NCBI GenBank assembly: GCA_038503035.1 | Contig: JAVSML010020761.1 | Location: 62,001-126,000, forward strand | Direction: 5' to 3' | DNA: 64,000 bases | Source: Crocodylus rhombifer | Lineage: Eukaryota; Chordata; Crocodylia; Crocodylidae | Shown here: in pieces, positions 45,480-56,750 of the stretch | Layout: the number at the start of each line of letters is the position of its first letter | Numbering within the stretch: position 1 is the first letter of the stretch | Translations under genes and position numbers: made by a program | The notes under the pieces: model-generated | Seen by the model: the letters and a program-made list of their open reading frames with translations, nothing else | Databases searched by the model: none | What the model was told of the DNA's origin: nothing

Positions 45480-46825
45480 TGTTTCCCAATTCCAAAGCCC
45501 AAGTACATTGTCTCAGAGGACATGCAATAGAAATATATACTGCAGACTTCTTAGCTACATGGTCTGCTTTGAAAATCAAAATAAGGAAATAGTTGGTCCC
45601 AAGAAAAGATTTCTCCTTCTCCTGATATGGATACCTGTCTAGTAGTCAATGAAGTAAGATTCTTCCAACACCAACCTATCTTAATATAATGCATCAAACG
45701 TGTATTATCTGATAACTATTTGATCAATGGCAACTCAACCTGGACCAGACTTTGCAGCCTAGAAATAAAAGGGTTTCCTTCCAATTGCCAATTCCTTCAG
45801 CTAATTACCTCTCCTATTGCCCTTTTTGTTTATACAATTTATGAATCTAAATATAATTAAATCACTTCCAGATGGAAAAACAATGTTATAATCATTATCA
45901 GCATGCATTTTTGATGGGTATTAAGAGATTATTTAAAATAATTTAAGATTCTACTTCAGCAAAGAGTAATAACCAGTCTTCTAAATTCAACTCTAAAAAG
46001 CCTTATTAGGCAAGATTTAAACAACTCTAAACAGAAAAGAAAGAATGGGATCTTTCACACTTCTTTCAGTCATCAGGGGAATATAAAGTGGCAAAAATTC
46101 TAGTTGATAGCTGGGTTAAAAAAAATACAATAAATCAGGAAAACATGAAGCATATTAGCATGTTATGTTATTTGTACAGAAATACAAGGGGCATAGAAAA
46201 CAAGCAAAATTATATTTTTTTGTGGGAGGCTTCTCAGCTGTACAGTCAAGACAGATGGATACAATACGAGCAAGAAGGAGAGAGGAACAGGCAGATCTAA
46301 TAGCCATATTTACTTACAAGGGCATTTGTCAGAGGAATGTGGTGGAAATAAGTTTTGGAACTACAAATGGGGGGGAAATATATACAAAAACAATTAATTA
46401 TTTCCTATAAGCATATGCTTTAGGTCCTCTGGCTCAAAGAAGAGAAAAAAACAAAAGACAATTCCAAGGAGCTATGAGGCTGTAAACAGACATCTCATTC
46501 GAGCCTGTCTTGCTCATGGGATCAAAACATGAGCCACGCAGCCATTTACATTTACACAGCCTTCCCTGCTGCTGCCCCTTTGCCAGCAGTCAGCCAGCAA
46601 GAGCACACCGCCTGACAGGACTGTCCCTGGAATGACTAACCTGCAATTAACTTGAATGACCCACAGTTAATGTAGACATACACAGCACTGTCCTGGGAAA
46701 AAATTAAGTACGCAAGATAAAATGTATTAACACAGGTCTGAAAGCAGAATAATGGGCTTGTTTCTGTGTAGGATCCCAGTACAAAAGGCTTTCCCCAAAG
46801 CATCATATAGGTGCTCAAGGTTCTT
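45480..46825. other. GARNL3 intron 1, nothing recognised
   Basis: AT-rich, with scattered short open frames lacking recognisable similarity. Confidence 0.5.
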
Positions 46826-47786
46826 TGTCCTGGGGCCTGCACTGCTCAATTTCTTCATCAGCGATTTGGACGACAGGGTGAAAAGCAACCTGTTTAAATT
46901 CGCTGATGATACCAAAATTTGGGGTGAGGTGAGCATGCTAGTAGGGAGGGAAAGACTGCAACAAGACCTGGATAGGTTTCAGGAGTGGGCTGACATAAAC
47001 AGGATGCGTTTCAATACTGACAAGCGCAGGGTGCTGCACTTAGGCAGTAGAAACCAGCAGCACACTTACAGAATGGGAAACTCCCTTCTTGAGAGCATGG
47101 AGGCAGAAAGGGATCTTGGAATCATTACTGACTCCAAGACTAACATGGACCGACAATGCAAGGTCACGGTTGGCAGGGCTAACCGCACCTTGTCGTGCAT
47201 CCACAGGTGCATCTCAAGTAGAGCCAGGGAGGTGATCCTCCCCCGCTATGCGACGCTGGTCGGGCCACAGCTGGAATACTGCATCCAGTTCTGTGCACCC
47301 CATTTCAGGAGGAATGTGGACAACACTAAAGGGGTCCAGAGGAGGGCCGCCCGCATGATCCGGGGACTACAGGGCAGACCCTACATTGAAAGACTGTGGG
47401 ACCTAAACCTGTTCAGCCTTCACAAGAGAAGGCTGAGGGGGGACCTGGTGACTGTCTATAAACTCACTAGGGGGGACCGGACGGGTTTAGGGGAGACAGC
47501 GTTTCCCCGAGCGCCCCCTGGCATGACAAGGAACAATGGACACAAGTTATTAGAGAGTAGATTTAGATTAGACATCCGCAAGAACTACTTCACAGTTAGG
47601 GCGGCTAGGAGCTGGAACCAACTTCCTAGGGAAGTGGTGCTGGCTCCTACCCTGGGGATCTTTAAGAAGAGGCTTGATGACTACCTGGCTGGACTCATTT
47701 GAGTTCAGTCTTTTCTCCTGCCCAGGCGGAGGGTCGGACTTGAAGATCTACAAGGTCCCTTCCGACCCGACTTCTATGATTCTAGG
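46826..47786 (+). mobile_element. CR1 LINE, 3' half with long open reading frame
   Basis: 5'-truncated CR1 whose frame is open from the RT catalytic region to the natural stop. It runs from PALLNFFISDLDDRVKSNLF (near 46835), through FADDTKIWGEV (about 46900-46930), the YRMGNSLLESMEAERDLGII block and CIHRCISSRAREVILPRYAT, to LDDYLAGLI and stop at 47700-47702. That is roughly 290 codons without a lesion. It is nearly identical to 37000-37920, differing by few substitutions and lacking that copy's frameshift and stop. The 3' end is TTCTATGATTCTAG. Confidence 0.92.
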
Positions 47787-48004
47787 ATTCTTTTGGTAAA
47801 TGTGATATTTTTTAGTAAACCAACTAAATAGTTGGAAAAATAGTTCTTTGCAAGCTTTCGGGCACAAAAACCCTTCTTCACAAATAGGGAGAGTCTGCTG
47901 GTTTGTACCTGAAAGCTCGCAAAGAACAATTTTTTCCAACTATTTTGTTGGTCTAATAAAAGATATCACATTTACCCAAAGAACCTTGTCAGTTTTGTTG
48001 GTCT
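47786..48004. repeat. Snap-back (inverted-arm) repeat, diverged
   Basis: The left arm (about 47791-47878), with GTAAATGTGATATTTT, CAACTAAATAGTTGG and CAAGCTTTCGGGCAC, is mirrored by the right arm (about 47893-47983), ending CAATAAA-like TAATAAAAGATATCACATTT and ACCCAAAGAACCTTGTC. It directly follows a CR1 3' end. Related to the copy at 48797-49146, but its arms have diverged. Confidence 0.7.
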
Positions 48005-48429
48005 AAGGACATTAGCAATAACCAACATCCCCTCATATAGATGGTGGACTTTAACAGCCCTGTCAGCTGATGGCTAACTATGCCAAGACAACATAAGAGA
48101 TGTTCCTAGGATACATAAGAAATTACAAACCAGAAGCCAAAGAAAGACCCCTGCCAATAAAGAGGTCATCCGGAACGTACTGTTACTTAGGAACTGACTG
48201 AACATTTAAAAATAATAAAGTAATGTATACACAGAAAGCATCATATTCAACTGTTTTAGAGTTCAAAAAAATAAATTTTGAGGAACTAAATGTTGTAGCA
48301 ATATGCAAAATAAAATATTAAAGTTCTTCAGAATGAAAGGCAGCCAGGAATCCTAAAAGCGACAATACACTACTGGTCAAAACACCCTGGAAAAAAGAGG
48401 AGTGCATGGAACAATGCATTCAACAACAA

Positions 48430-48548
48430 ATTAGATGAACATCTTGCTGGGGTCATTTGACCCCAGTATTCTTTCCTGCCATGGCAGGGGGTCGGACTAG
48501 ATGATGTGCTCAGGTCCCTTCCGACCCTAGAAACTATGAAACTATGAA
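48430..48548 (+). mobile_element. CR1 3' tail
   Basis: Only the last 120 bp of a CR1: GGTCATTTGACCCCAGTATT, then GGTCGGACTAGATGATGTGC, ending CTAGAAACTATGAAACTATG. Extreme 5' truncation, common for this class. Confidence 0.85.
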
Positions 48549-48796
48549 ATTGCTCAAGTGTCTGGAGTTAAAATGTTACATTCTGATAAGCAAAAGAAAA
48601 GGGAAGTTAATAAAAGAAATATACTTCCCAAGGCTAGACTAAAGCTGTGAGGAATTTCAGCAAGATCTCAAAAAGCTAAGAGAATAGAAAACAAACTTGG
48701 CATGATAGCATTTGGAATACAGTGTTAGCTAATGCAAAAGACATGCAGCTGAGAAAGAAAAAGTCGATTTATGTATATATGCATTAGTGGTTCTCA

Positions 48797-49146
48797 GGGG
48801 TGCAGGTTGCAGCTGTGCTGGTCTAAGGACACAGGCAGACAAGGTTCCTTGGGTGAATCTGATATCTTTTATTAGACCAACTTAAATAGTTGGAAAACAA
48901 TTATTAAGCAAGCTTTTGGGTTCAAAACCCCTTCATCAGGCTAAGGAAGTTTCAGCAGTTGGTGTGTGCTCTTCCTGGATGGAATGAAAAGTAAAGAAGC
49001 CAGAGTCTGGGCACACACCAACTGCTGAAACTTCCTTAGCCTGATGAAGGGGTTTTGAACCCAAAAGCTTGCTTAATAATTGTTTTCCAACTATTTAAGT
49101 TGGTCTAATAAAAGATATCAGATTCACCCAAGGAACCTTGTCTGCC
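48797..49146. mobile_element. Snap-back repeat with perfect 136-bp arms and 13-bp target duplication
   Basis: Arms 48834-48969 and 49011-49146 are exact reverse complements over 136 bp, separated by a 41-bp loop. A 37-bp head (48797-48833) with GTTGCAGCTGTGCTGGTCTA is present at one side only. The element is flanked by identical TTAGTGGTTCTCA at 48784-48796 and 49147-49159. A 13-bp duplication points to target-primed retroposition rather than a cut-and-paste transposon. The arms include GATATCTTTTATTAGACCAA and a GGGTTCAAAACCC box that faintly resembles a pol III B box. No coding potential. Confidence 0.85.
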
Positions 49147-49159
49147 TTAGTGGTTCTCA

Positions 49160-51120
49160 AGTACTTGTACCTATTCTGAAAAACTGCTTAAGTGGGCATC
49201 ATTCAAGTTCAGTTAAGACCACTGTTCAACACACAATAGTAAAAAACATATCATCATATACAATGTGATTGTAAAGATTATGCACAAATATCAATTGTAT
49301 GCCTTCATCTGAAGTAATCCATCCTATGTAGCCACCTTATTTCATCACAGAGAAGAAACAACATGTGTCCTTATATAACAAATCAGGGCCACAAAGTAAG
49401 GTTTGCATGAAGAGAGAATGGAAGCATTAAGAGCTTTGCTTTACTGGACGACATAAGCCAAAGCATGACAGAACTGGGAGGTCACAGTCTTTTTTCATAT
49501 GGCTCTGGTAAAGATAGCTTTCCATGAGTGGTTCTAATGCCTATTAAAACGTTACCTTCTATATGGTACAGCAGCAATGCCACTTCATGGTTGCTAAGGG
49601 TGTTTTACCCTGTCTTCAGTTGCTTATAATTCACAGATCCATGTTTGGTGTCTCCTGACTCTTTTTTTCCCTTAACATTTGATCAAACAAAGGCATATAA
49701 AACCCAGAAAAATAAAGAAGTGCACAAGCACATGCTAGAATTTGATTCTGTATTACAGGAGAATGCTTAACTGAACTCTGACCAATTGCCTTTCATATTT
49801 AAACCCTATCAGTATTTCTCAGTAGTATTCTCTGGCATATGTAACCATGAAATTAATAAACCTAACCTAATGACATAATATGGCAGTTGATTTGCTCAAC
49901 ATTTCGTTTTCAACGACATCCGCTTCTGCTTATATTCCCTATATTGTTTCATTCATTTGAAGCCCTCAGTGTCAAGTTCACACCAGACAGAAACATACAG
50001 ATATGACCAAAAGATTTTACCCAACATGCTTTGGCTAAACTTATAGCACCAAAAATACTTCAAAATAGCAACTCCATTAGAAATCAGACTGACAATTTTT
50101 CCTACCTGTTCTCTGTCTAGAATTTAAAAACAACTCCTGAGTGCAATGTAGAACACAGATCTCAAATCTTTAAGAACCTTGTAGTTTTATCTGTAAAGCT
50201 ACAATAAAAAGCCAAAGAAAACATTTCAAGAAGTATTTGCAATGTCCACATAAACCTAGAAACTACCAGCAAAGTGCTAAAAAAACAGGTTGGGGGAAAA
50301 AAAGCCATCTGAACTTCAGGAATACGGAAAAACCTTGGTAGAGTTTCTGAGCAGAAGGAGTGTTTTACTCCAGTGGCTCTTAAAATGTTCTCTGTGTACT
50401 GTAGATTTTTTCCCCCCATTTTTAGAAAATGTAATCATGGATATTCTGGTATTTTCTTTATGCACAACTTTTTCTGACATCCATTTATTTGGCTGGGTGG
50501 GCTAGCTGCCTTGGAAACTGATGTAGAAGCAGTTCTGGTTAGGTGGCTGTCAGTGTTGTGGGTGTAGTTTTCAGCCAACAGTAGTCAAGATGGATTTTTT
50601 GCAGTTGTCCAGCTCAGAAATGTTGAGGAAGCAGGTGCAGAGATGCAGTCAAAATGACATTTTAAGAGGGAACAGAAAACAAACCATATTTACTGAGCTA
50701 TCGGTTTGTTAAATACTGCCAGAAATATCAGTCAGTCATACTGATCTATGTCCAAAATGTTGATAGCATCAAAACAGGTTAGAAAATACATTACTAACTT
50801 ACTACACACTCGAGAGAGCTACTTGTATGCTGACACTTACCTACAGACTTTTGCAGATCATGTTCCAGCTCATCAAAAATGGACACATTTAGACTGAAAA
50901 TTAAAACTGAAAAGCTTGCTAGCATTATTTATCTCAAAATGCATGAAGAAATAGAGAAAAAAATAATCTTGTGAATCTGCTCTCTAGAACTAGAAAGTTC
51001 TTATGGAGCAAAGGACGAGCATCTCTGCATGTTTAAATTAATTAATCTTTATTCCCCAAATTTTAAGTCCATGGGTACTCAGAAAGGTGACAGAGGACAG
51101 AGAAAATAATTGGTATAAAT
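49160..51120. other. GARNL3 intron 1, nothing recognised
   Basis: AT-rich intron. The start (AGTGGTTCTCAAGTACTTGT) may be the end of an old Charlie-type element into which the snap-back repeat inserted. Confidence 0.4.
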
Positions 51121-51129
51121 AGAAGGCAG

Positions 51130-51362
51130 CACAAGGCTTTAACCACGGGTCATATTTAACCTGGAGAGATGTGGACAGTGAAGTCCCCCAGGTCTCGGTC
51201 CTCGGGCCCGCACTGTTCAATTTCTTTATTAGCGACCTGGACAAGGGGGTGAGAAAAGCACCTTGCTCAAAGTCATATGAGCCCAGTATTCTCTGCTGCC
51301 CAGGGCAGGGGGTTCAGACTTGAAGATCTACTTAGGTCCCTTCCAACCCTACATCTATGAAT
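51130..51362 (+). mobile_element. CR1 fragment with internal deletion
   Basis: About 100 bp of RT sequence (CACGGGTCATATTTAACCTG, ending GCGACCTGGACAAGGGGGTG) is joined directly to the 3' UTR (TCATATGAGCCCAGTATTCT) and ends CCTACATCTATGA. Some 0.8 kb of C-terminal RT is missing in between. Confidence 0.8.
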
Positions 51363-52912
51363 CACCTCACCGTTAAACAACTTGCCAAGCACATTTAGCA
51401 AGTCTACATTTCCAGAGCTGCAAAAGATGCAATTCTTGGTATATCCAATATACAAAACTGATCCAAAAAGAGATACATTTTCTAACAGCAGCAAAGCAAG
51501 TTAATGCCTACAAAATAATGCCAAACTCAAATGTCTGATCAGAATAAAACCAAAGAAGCAGTAGTGGTAAAAATAAGAACCAGAGATGAAACTAGAGTTC
51601 AGCAAAAAAAGTAGTAAAGCAGAAGATATGACAACAAAATGCCCAACACAATTTTGGGCTGCATATAAGAACTTGTAGCTCTTCATAAAGTGCTAGCAGA
51701 ACTTCATCGTACTCTGTAGGCACAGTTGATTTTACTAACTGGTAAAACTGCTGAAAGAGCTAAATTATGAGGAAACATTATAACATGGCATTAGAGTATT
51801 GGGGTAAGCAATGACCAAAGATACTGCTCATGGGAACACAGCAGTTGTATACATCAAGGGAGGAAAAAAATGTTAAATTAGGGACAACAGACATGAAGGA
51901 AATATTGTTTCTTTTAAAATCAAAACTACAAATCTACATTGGGTATCTATCAAAGAGACTCTTCCTGATTTAAAAACCTCTGGAGTAGACTCCAACAGAA
52001 AGTGACACAGCAATACTGCCACTAAAATCAAGTAAACAAAGTGACAGTAACATACACTAGACAAAGAGTCCGTTGTACAAAAGCTGCAGTGTAACACTGT
52101 CAAGCAGTTGGACTGTATGACCTAATAATTCCCTTCCATCTTTAGATTTTCATATCTTGCAAAAGCTTCTAGAACAGCTTTTCATGGGATCTTTAAAACT
52201 TACGCAAAGTGTACAAAATGAATATGCATGTCTCTTCCTGAGACAGCAAATGCATATGCAGCTTACTAAATTGGTACGAAAAACTGTCAATTTAGCAAGA
52301 TTGTCTTTCATGGCACTAGATAATGCCACTAACTTCTTGCAGGCCCATTCTACTGCTGCTTTTTAATTTGACAGCATGCCCATTCTCCTGCTCTGTCTAC
52401 CTGCACAGCCTACCAAGGCACTGGATGTCTCATAATTGGTAATGGAATCCAAAGCCTCTCGATTCACTGGGTCATTAATTTGAAGCCTGGCCCAGACCAA
52501 AAATAGCCAGTAGTTAAAACTGGATAACTTTTTGATAGCTTTTGTTGAATAAATTAATAGCTTCAGCTGAACCCATAGTAGATGTGTGCCTACACTGTAA
52601 AAACTGCCATCTCCTGGTAGATCCCCTGTTAGTATTCTCAGTAGAGACACCAACAATAGAATGGGTTGATCCATGGATGAGGAGCTGTCCCCTGACTCCG
52701 CAAAGCAAGGCCTTGCACTGCAGCTGGTTTTATCACACCACTTTGGTGAGAGGTCTTCAGGTCAAAGGAGGTCACTAGTGTATCAGCACCTAACATTACA
52801 ACAGTTCCCCTGTAGAATCTGCTTCAGAATGCAAAAAGTGTCAACAGTAGCCTTGTCTGAATGAAGTTTTTAATGTTTGTTGTGTACTAGATTTACAATA
52901 GTCTCTCTAAGG
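51363..52912. other. GARNL3 intron 1, nothing recognised
   Basis: AT-rich sequence; only short random open frames. No exon recognised. Confidence 0.5.
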
Positions 52913-53385
52913 CAAGGGTGCTCAACCTTTTTCCCCCCAGTGGACTGGATGGGCAGCGCCCCATCTGTCTGCAAGCCAAATCCTGCCAAAGGTCCCAATC
53001 CAACACTGGGGCTGGCACAATCCACACCATCAATCCACACAGAGCGGGCACAGGGCAACCCAGCCACATGGAGGAAAGGGAGCATGGCTTGCCCCCAACC
53101 CAGCCCCATGGGAGAAAAAGGGCCATGGCTTGTGCTCAAACCTGGCCCTGCAGAGGAGAAGGGAATATGACCCAGCCTTGATTCAGATGCACAGGAGGAG
53201 CTGTTGCCCAGCTGCGACTCCCAGTGCAGGGCTTGGGGTTTGGGAATTTGGTAGGGGAGGGTGACTATAAATGGCCACTGCTCCCCCACCACCAAATTTC
53301 CCACCCCATGGGGAGCCCCTGTGGGCCAGATGTGATGACTCTGTGGGCCACACTTGGCCCACAGGCCAGAGATTGAGCACCTCTG
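52913..53385. mobile_element. hAT-like nonautonomous transposon
   Basis: The 473-bp element runs from CAAGGGTGCTCAACCTTTTT to GATTGAGCACCTCTG, inverted termini. Flanking octamers CTCTAAGG (52905-52912) and CTCTAAGC (53386-53393) match at 7 of 8. GC-rich interior with overlapping but meaningless open frames; no transposase. Confidence 0.75.
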
Positions 53386-53990
53386 CTCTAAGCTGATCTG
53401 AACAAAATCTATTCAGTCATTTTGAGGTCTGAGTCCTTCTGAAAGAAAAAAGAAAGTTTTCTACTTCAAAATATTCAGATACAAACTTACTGAAAAACAA
53501 CTTAACTTTGCGGTTTGAATTTGGCAGGTAAATGGTCCAGAATAAAAGTGGGCACTGTGTGAAGTTTGGAAAAAAAGTTATGGGCAAGTACATCTATACA
53601 GCGAAGTTTATCTGAAATGTTACCATACCAAAGGTTGCCAGAGATGCAAGCAAGGCTGTCTGTCCTGGATAACTCTTTGCCTTGCCTTTTATGGTAAGTC
53701 CCATACTTATTAATGGTTTAAGCAGCTGAAAAATAAAAGGATCACCCCCTGAATATGCATGCTTCTTATCTGATGAGGTCCAACAGCTCAAAAGCCCTAC
53801 TTCCTTTGAAACAAGCAACACACAGTCCCCAAATGGAGTTTAGGAAGTATGTGGGCAGTTCCTAGACTGTTTTGCAATAATCCATTTTAAGTTTCTCCCT
53901 GATGTGCAAGGAATCATTTCCCCCATCACCGACAAAGCAGTCCAAAGACAAAGAACAAAACAAGCCCTAGACAGCAAACAAGCCCCAGAA
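53386..53990. other. GARNL3 intron 1, nothing recognised
   Basis: AT-rich spacer between a hAT-like element and a CR1 copy; nothing recognised. Confidence 0.5.
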
Positions 53991-53994
53991 TGAC

Positions 53995-54822
53995 AGTGGC
54001 AAAGGTTACAAGGGTGGGCGGATGAGAATAGGATGGGCTTCAGCACAGACAAGTGCAAAATGATGCACCTCGGGAGGAACAACCGGCATCATACCTACAG
54101 GTTAGGGAACTCCCCTCTTGTCAGCACGGAGGCGGAAAAGGATCTGGGGGTCATCACTGACTCCAAGATGGACATGGACCAGCAGTGTGGGGAGGCGGTT
54201 AGGAAGGCCAACCGTACCTTGTCATACATCCACAGATGCATCTCGAGCAGGTCCAAAGAGGCGATCCTCCCCCTCTATGCGGCACTGGTCAGGCCGCAGC
54301 GGGAGTACTGCGTCCAGTTCTGGGCACCACACTCCAAGAGGGATGTGGACAGCATGGAGAGGGTCCAGAGGAGGCCACTCGTATGATCAGGGGACAACAG
54401 GGCAGGCCCTATGAGGAGAGGCGACGGGCCCTGAACCTGTTCAGCCTCCAAAAGAGAAGGCTGAGGGGGATCTAGTGGCCTGTTATAAACTAGTCAGGGG
54501 GGAACAGCAGGCATTGGGGGAGTCCCTGTTCCCTTGAGCACCGCCAGGAGTGACCAGGAATAACGGTCACAAGCTGGCAGAGGGCAGGTTTAGGTTAGAT
54601 ATCAGGAGGCACTACTTCACGGTCAAGGCGGCTAGGGTCTGGAACCAACTTCCAAAAGAAGTGGTGCAGGCTCCTACCCTGGGGGTGTTTAAGAGGAGGT
54701 TAGATGCACATCTTGCTGGGGTCCTTTGACCCCAGTATTCTTTCCTGCCATAGCACGGGGTCCGGCTAGATGATCTGCTCAGGTCCCTTCCAACCCTAGA
54801 AACTATGAAACTATGAAACCTC
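53995..54822 (+). mobile_element. CR1 LINE, 3' third
   Basis: Starts in the RT C-terminal region and encodes DKCKMMHLGRNNRHHTYRLG, then EAEKDLGVITDSKMDMDQQC and CIHRCISSRSKEA-like sequence in a 117-codon stretch (54033-54386). Frameshifts near 54380 and 54470 end it. The 3' UTR TTTGACCCCAGTATTCTTTC leads to an ACTATGAAACTATGAAA tail. Same subfamily as the outer CR1 at 34790-38120. Confidence 0.9.
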
Positions 54823-55639
54823 CAGACCATGAACTTAGCTTTTTGAGGAAATACCATTGAGACAAAAATAGCTATCCTAATGATTTGCTAAAGGGTTGAG
54901 TTGTTAGACACAGGAAATAGAAAGGAAATTGCTCTCACATTAACCTCAACACAAGGAAGAGAGAGTAATGTTTGAAAAATGGAGACATGGATAAGAATAC
55001 AATGGTTGAAGTTCAATACAGGACAAACAAGTAGGTGAGGATTGTTATCAACTCTTTAGATCAAGAACATTTTCTATTAGATGTATCCTAGTTCATAAAC
55101 TGAGAATCTGACTAAACCAACCAGCATGACTGGAAAAATCACGAGAGCAGTGGTTAGGGGAGCGTTGAACCCTATATGTCTGGACAGCAGGAAACAAGTT
55201 TCTCGTGCCGACTCACATCTTGCTACTATTACTCTGTTTTTTAATTGCCAGGGAGGACTGCGCCACAAGTCCGTTCAGGAGCTGGGATGCTCTTCTGCCC
55301 CATTTTGAAGTCGCTGCGTTTGTTAACTTCAAGCGCATGCTGCAAGACCTAGACATCTGACAGACTCTTGAGAAAACGGGGGTGTGCTGAACAAAGCAGG
55401 GCTTGGGGGTCATGGCTGGCTGGCTGAAGGGGCAAGGCCAATAAATACACGGCTGCCGGGTTTTTTATTATAAACTAGAATAAAGTTGTTAAAATGTTGA
55501 ACACAAAAAACAACTAATCCTTCTGCTCTTGGGGAAGGTGTCCAGAGCTCGGGGTCAAGAGCCAGGAGGGCTCGTGCTGAAGACATGCGGATGCGACGCT
55601 CTCCCGTCAAACGAGAGCAGCACACGCAGCGACACAGCG
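54823..55639. other. GARNL3 intron 1, next to the CpG island
   Basis: GC content rises toward the island; no exon recognised. Confidence 0.5.
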
Positions 55640-55655
55640 CTAGCTCCACACGTAC

Positions 55656-56050
55656 CTGGGGATGCGCCCGCCCGCCCGCCCGGCCCGAGCCCCGGTCCCC
55701 GCCCCGGCGGGTCCGTCAACAGGTGCGACTGCAAGCGGCCCCGGGCGGGATCTGACGACTGCTGAGACCTGCCGCAGCGCGCGGAACCGGACACGGCCCC
55801 GCCCGGCCTCGAGCGCAGACAACGAGTATCCCGCAGCCTCGTCCCCGCCGCACCGCGGCCGGCGGCACCTCTGGCTGAGCGCCCCACCCCCGCCGCCCCG
55901 CCCCAGCCCGGCCCGTTACCGGCGGGCGGAGGCCGCCTCAGCGCCGCTCGGCTCCATGCGGGCGGGTGGCCGCGCATCCCCCCGGCCCTCCCGCACGCGG
56001 CGGCGGCGGCCAGCATCCCCGGCGGCAGCCGGAGCCGCGTCCCGAGCCCG
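55656..56050 (-). other. GARNL3: Candidate noncoding first exon of GARNL3 (5' end unknown)
   Basis: On the minus strand a strong splice donor, CAG followed by GTACGT, lies at 55656/55655 inside the CpG island. The next exon (42166-42427) starts with an AG acceptor and carries 172 nt of leader, so an upstream exon is required, and this donor is the best I see. The transcription start is not determined and the upper limit given is arbitrary. A weaker alternative donor (GTAACG) lies near 55919. No coding role is proposed, because the joined leader has stops in frame before the start codon. Confidence 0.4.
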
Positions 56051-56061
56051 TGCAGACCGGG

Positions 56062-56226
56062 CCAATCAGAGCCCGCCCCCCAGATCGCACCAATCCGCCC
56101 CTCAGAGCTCACCCCAGTCAGAGCCCGCCGACCCGCCCACCCCCGAGCTCGCCCCAATCGGAGGCCGCCGATCCGCCCCTCAGAGCTCGCACCAATCAGA
56201 GCCCGCCGATCCGCCCATCACCTTCC
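56062..56226. promoter_or_regulatory. Tandem CCAAT-box / GC-box array
   Basis: CCAAT pentamers occur at 56062, 56090, 56154 and 56192, with a decayed CCAGT at 56114. Each is followed by a similar block reading roughly AGAGCCCGCCGATCCGCCC and then TCAGAGCTC. The last three units have a 38-40 bp period. CCAAT is the core of NF-Y sites and CCGCCC is a GC-box core (Sp/KLF type). The layout suggests a promoter-proximal module made by short tandem duplication. Factor binding is inferred only. Confidence 0.65.
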
Positions 56227-56750
56227 TGCAGCAGGGTGGTTAGCGGCTCTGCCCCAGGGACTGGCCGCTAGTCACCGCCGCAAGGCCCCGGCCCCGAGCA
56301 GCTGCCAGCCCAGCCGCGCGCCCCCTTGTGGCCGCTCTCCATGGGAACTGGCCCCGCGCCGCCACAAGGTCTCCATGGAAACTGGCCGCAGGGGCTGCTG
56401 GGAAACCGAGTCCTGCCCCGCCATTTCGCCCGCCCCGCCCTAGAGCGACTCTAGCTTTGCCCACAGCAGAGGGGGCCGCGGCTCTCGCTTTAACTGCGTG
56501 CGGATTACAGGGAACCGCCCTCCGGGCCAGGAGGAGGAGGCGTCTGCGCCGCGCCGAGGAGGGCTCCGCGAACAGCGCAAGCGGCTTGTGGCGAGTGCGG
56601 AGCTCGTGCCAGGCCCACAGCGCCGCGCGGGAAGGTCTCGCTGCGAAGGACGCCCCGCGCCGCGGTCTTCTCTTCTCTTCCACCCACACCGCGGGGCTCC
56701 GCGACCGCACTCGGCTTTGCGGGCAGCACAGGGTAGTGTAGGCTAGGTTA

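Larger units (their letters stand above)
4642..55656 (-). other. GARNL3: GARNL3 gene, 5' part (first nine exons, partial)
   Basis: This is the gene-level span on the minus strand. Eight exons were joined by hand using AG/GT splice sites, and their coding parts keep one open frame of 616 nt. The product matches the N-terminal 205 residues of vertebrate GARNL3 in order, with no missing piece against the human protein as I remember it. From established knowledge, GARNL3 has a Rap-GAP domain followed by a citron-homology (CNH) domain and is a putative GTPase activator of small Rap/Ran-type GTPases; its substrate is poorly defined. Introns between the coding exons measure about 21.4, 7.6, 3.8, 1.15, 2.1, 0.66 and 0.36 kb. 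The gene runs off the window below position 4642. The 5' limit at the CpG island is inferred. Confidence 0.9.
55640..56750. promoter_or_regulatory. CpG-island promoter, probably of GARNL3
   Basis: About 1.1 kb is very GC-rich and dense in CG dinucleotides, in sharp contrast to the AT-rich, CpG-poor flanks. It contains GC boxes and at least four CCAAT boxes. It lies upstream of the first coding GARNL3 exon with no other recognised gene between, so it is the natural promoter for minus-strand transcription. CpG islands are often bidirectional, so a plus-strand noncoding transcript is possible. Open frames crossing it, up to 200 codons, look like a by-product of GC composition because stop codons are rare there. 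Confidence 0.8.

Noticed and set aside
48797..48970. Functional tRNA gene
   Set aside because: Only faint A/B-box-like motifs at the wrong spacing; no cloverleaf could be drawn.
55555..56243. Frames of 193-200 codons across the CpG island
   Set aside because: Arg/Pro/Ala/Gly-rich on both strands at once, as expected from GC composition; no family resemblance.
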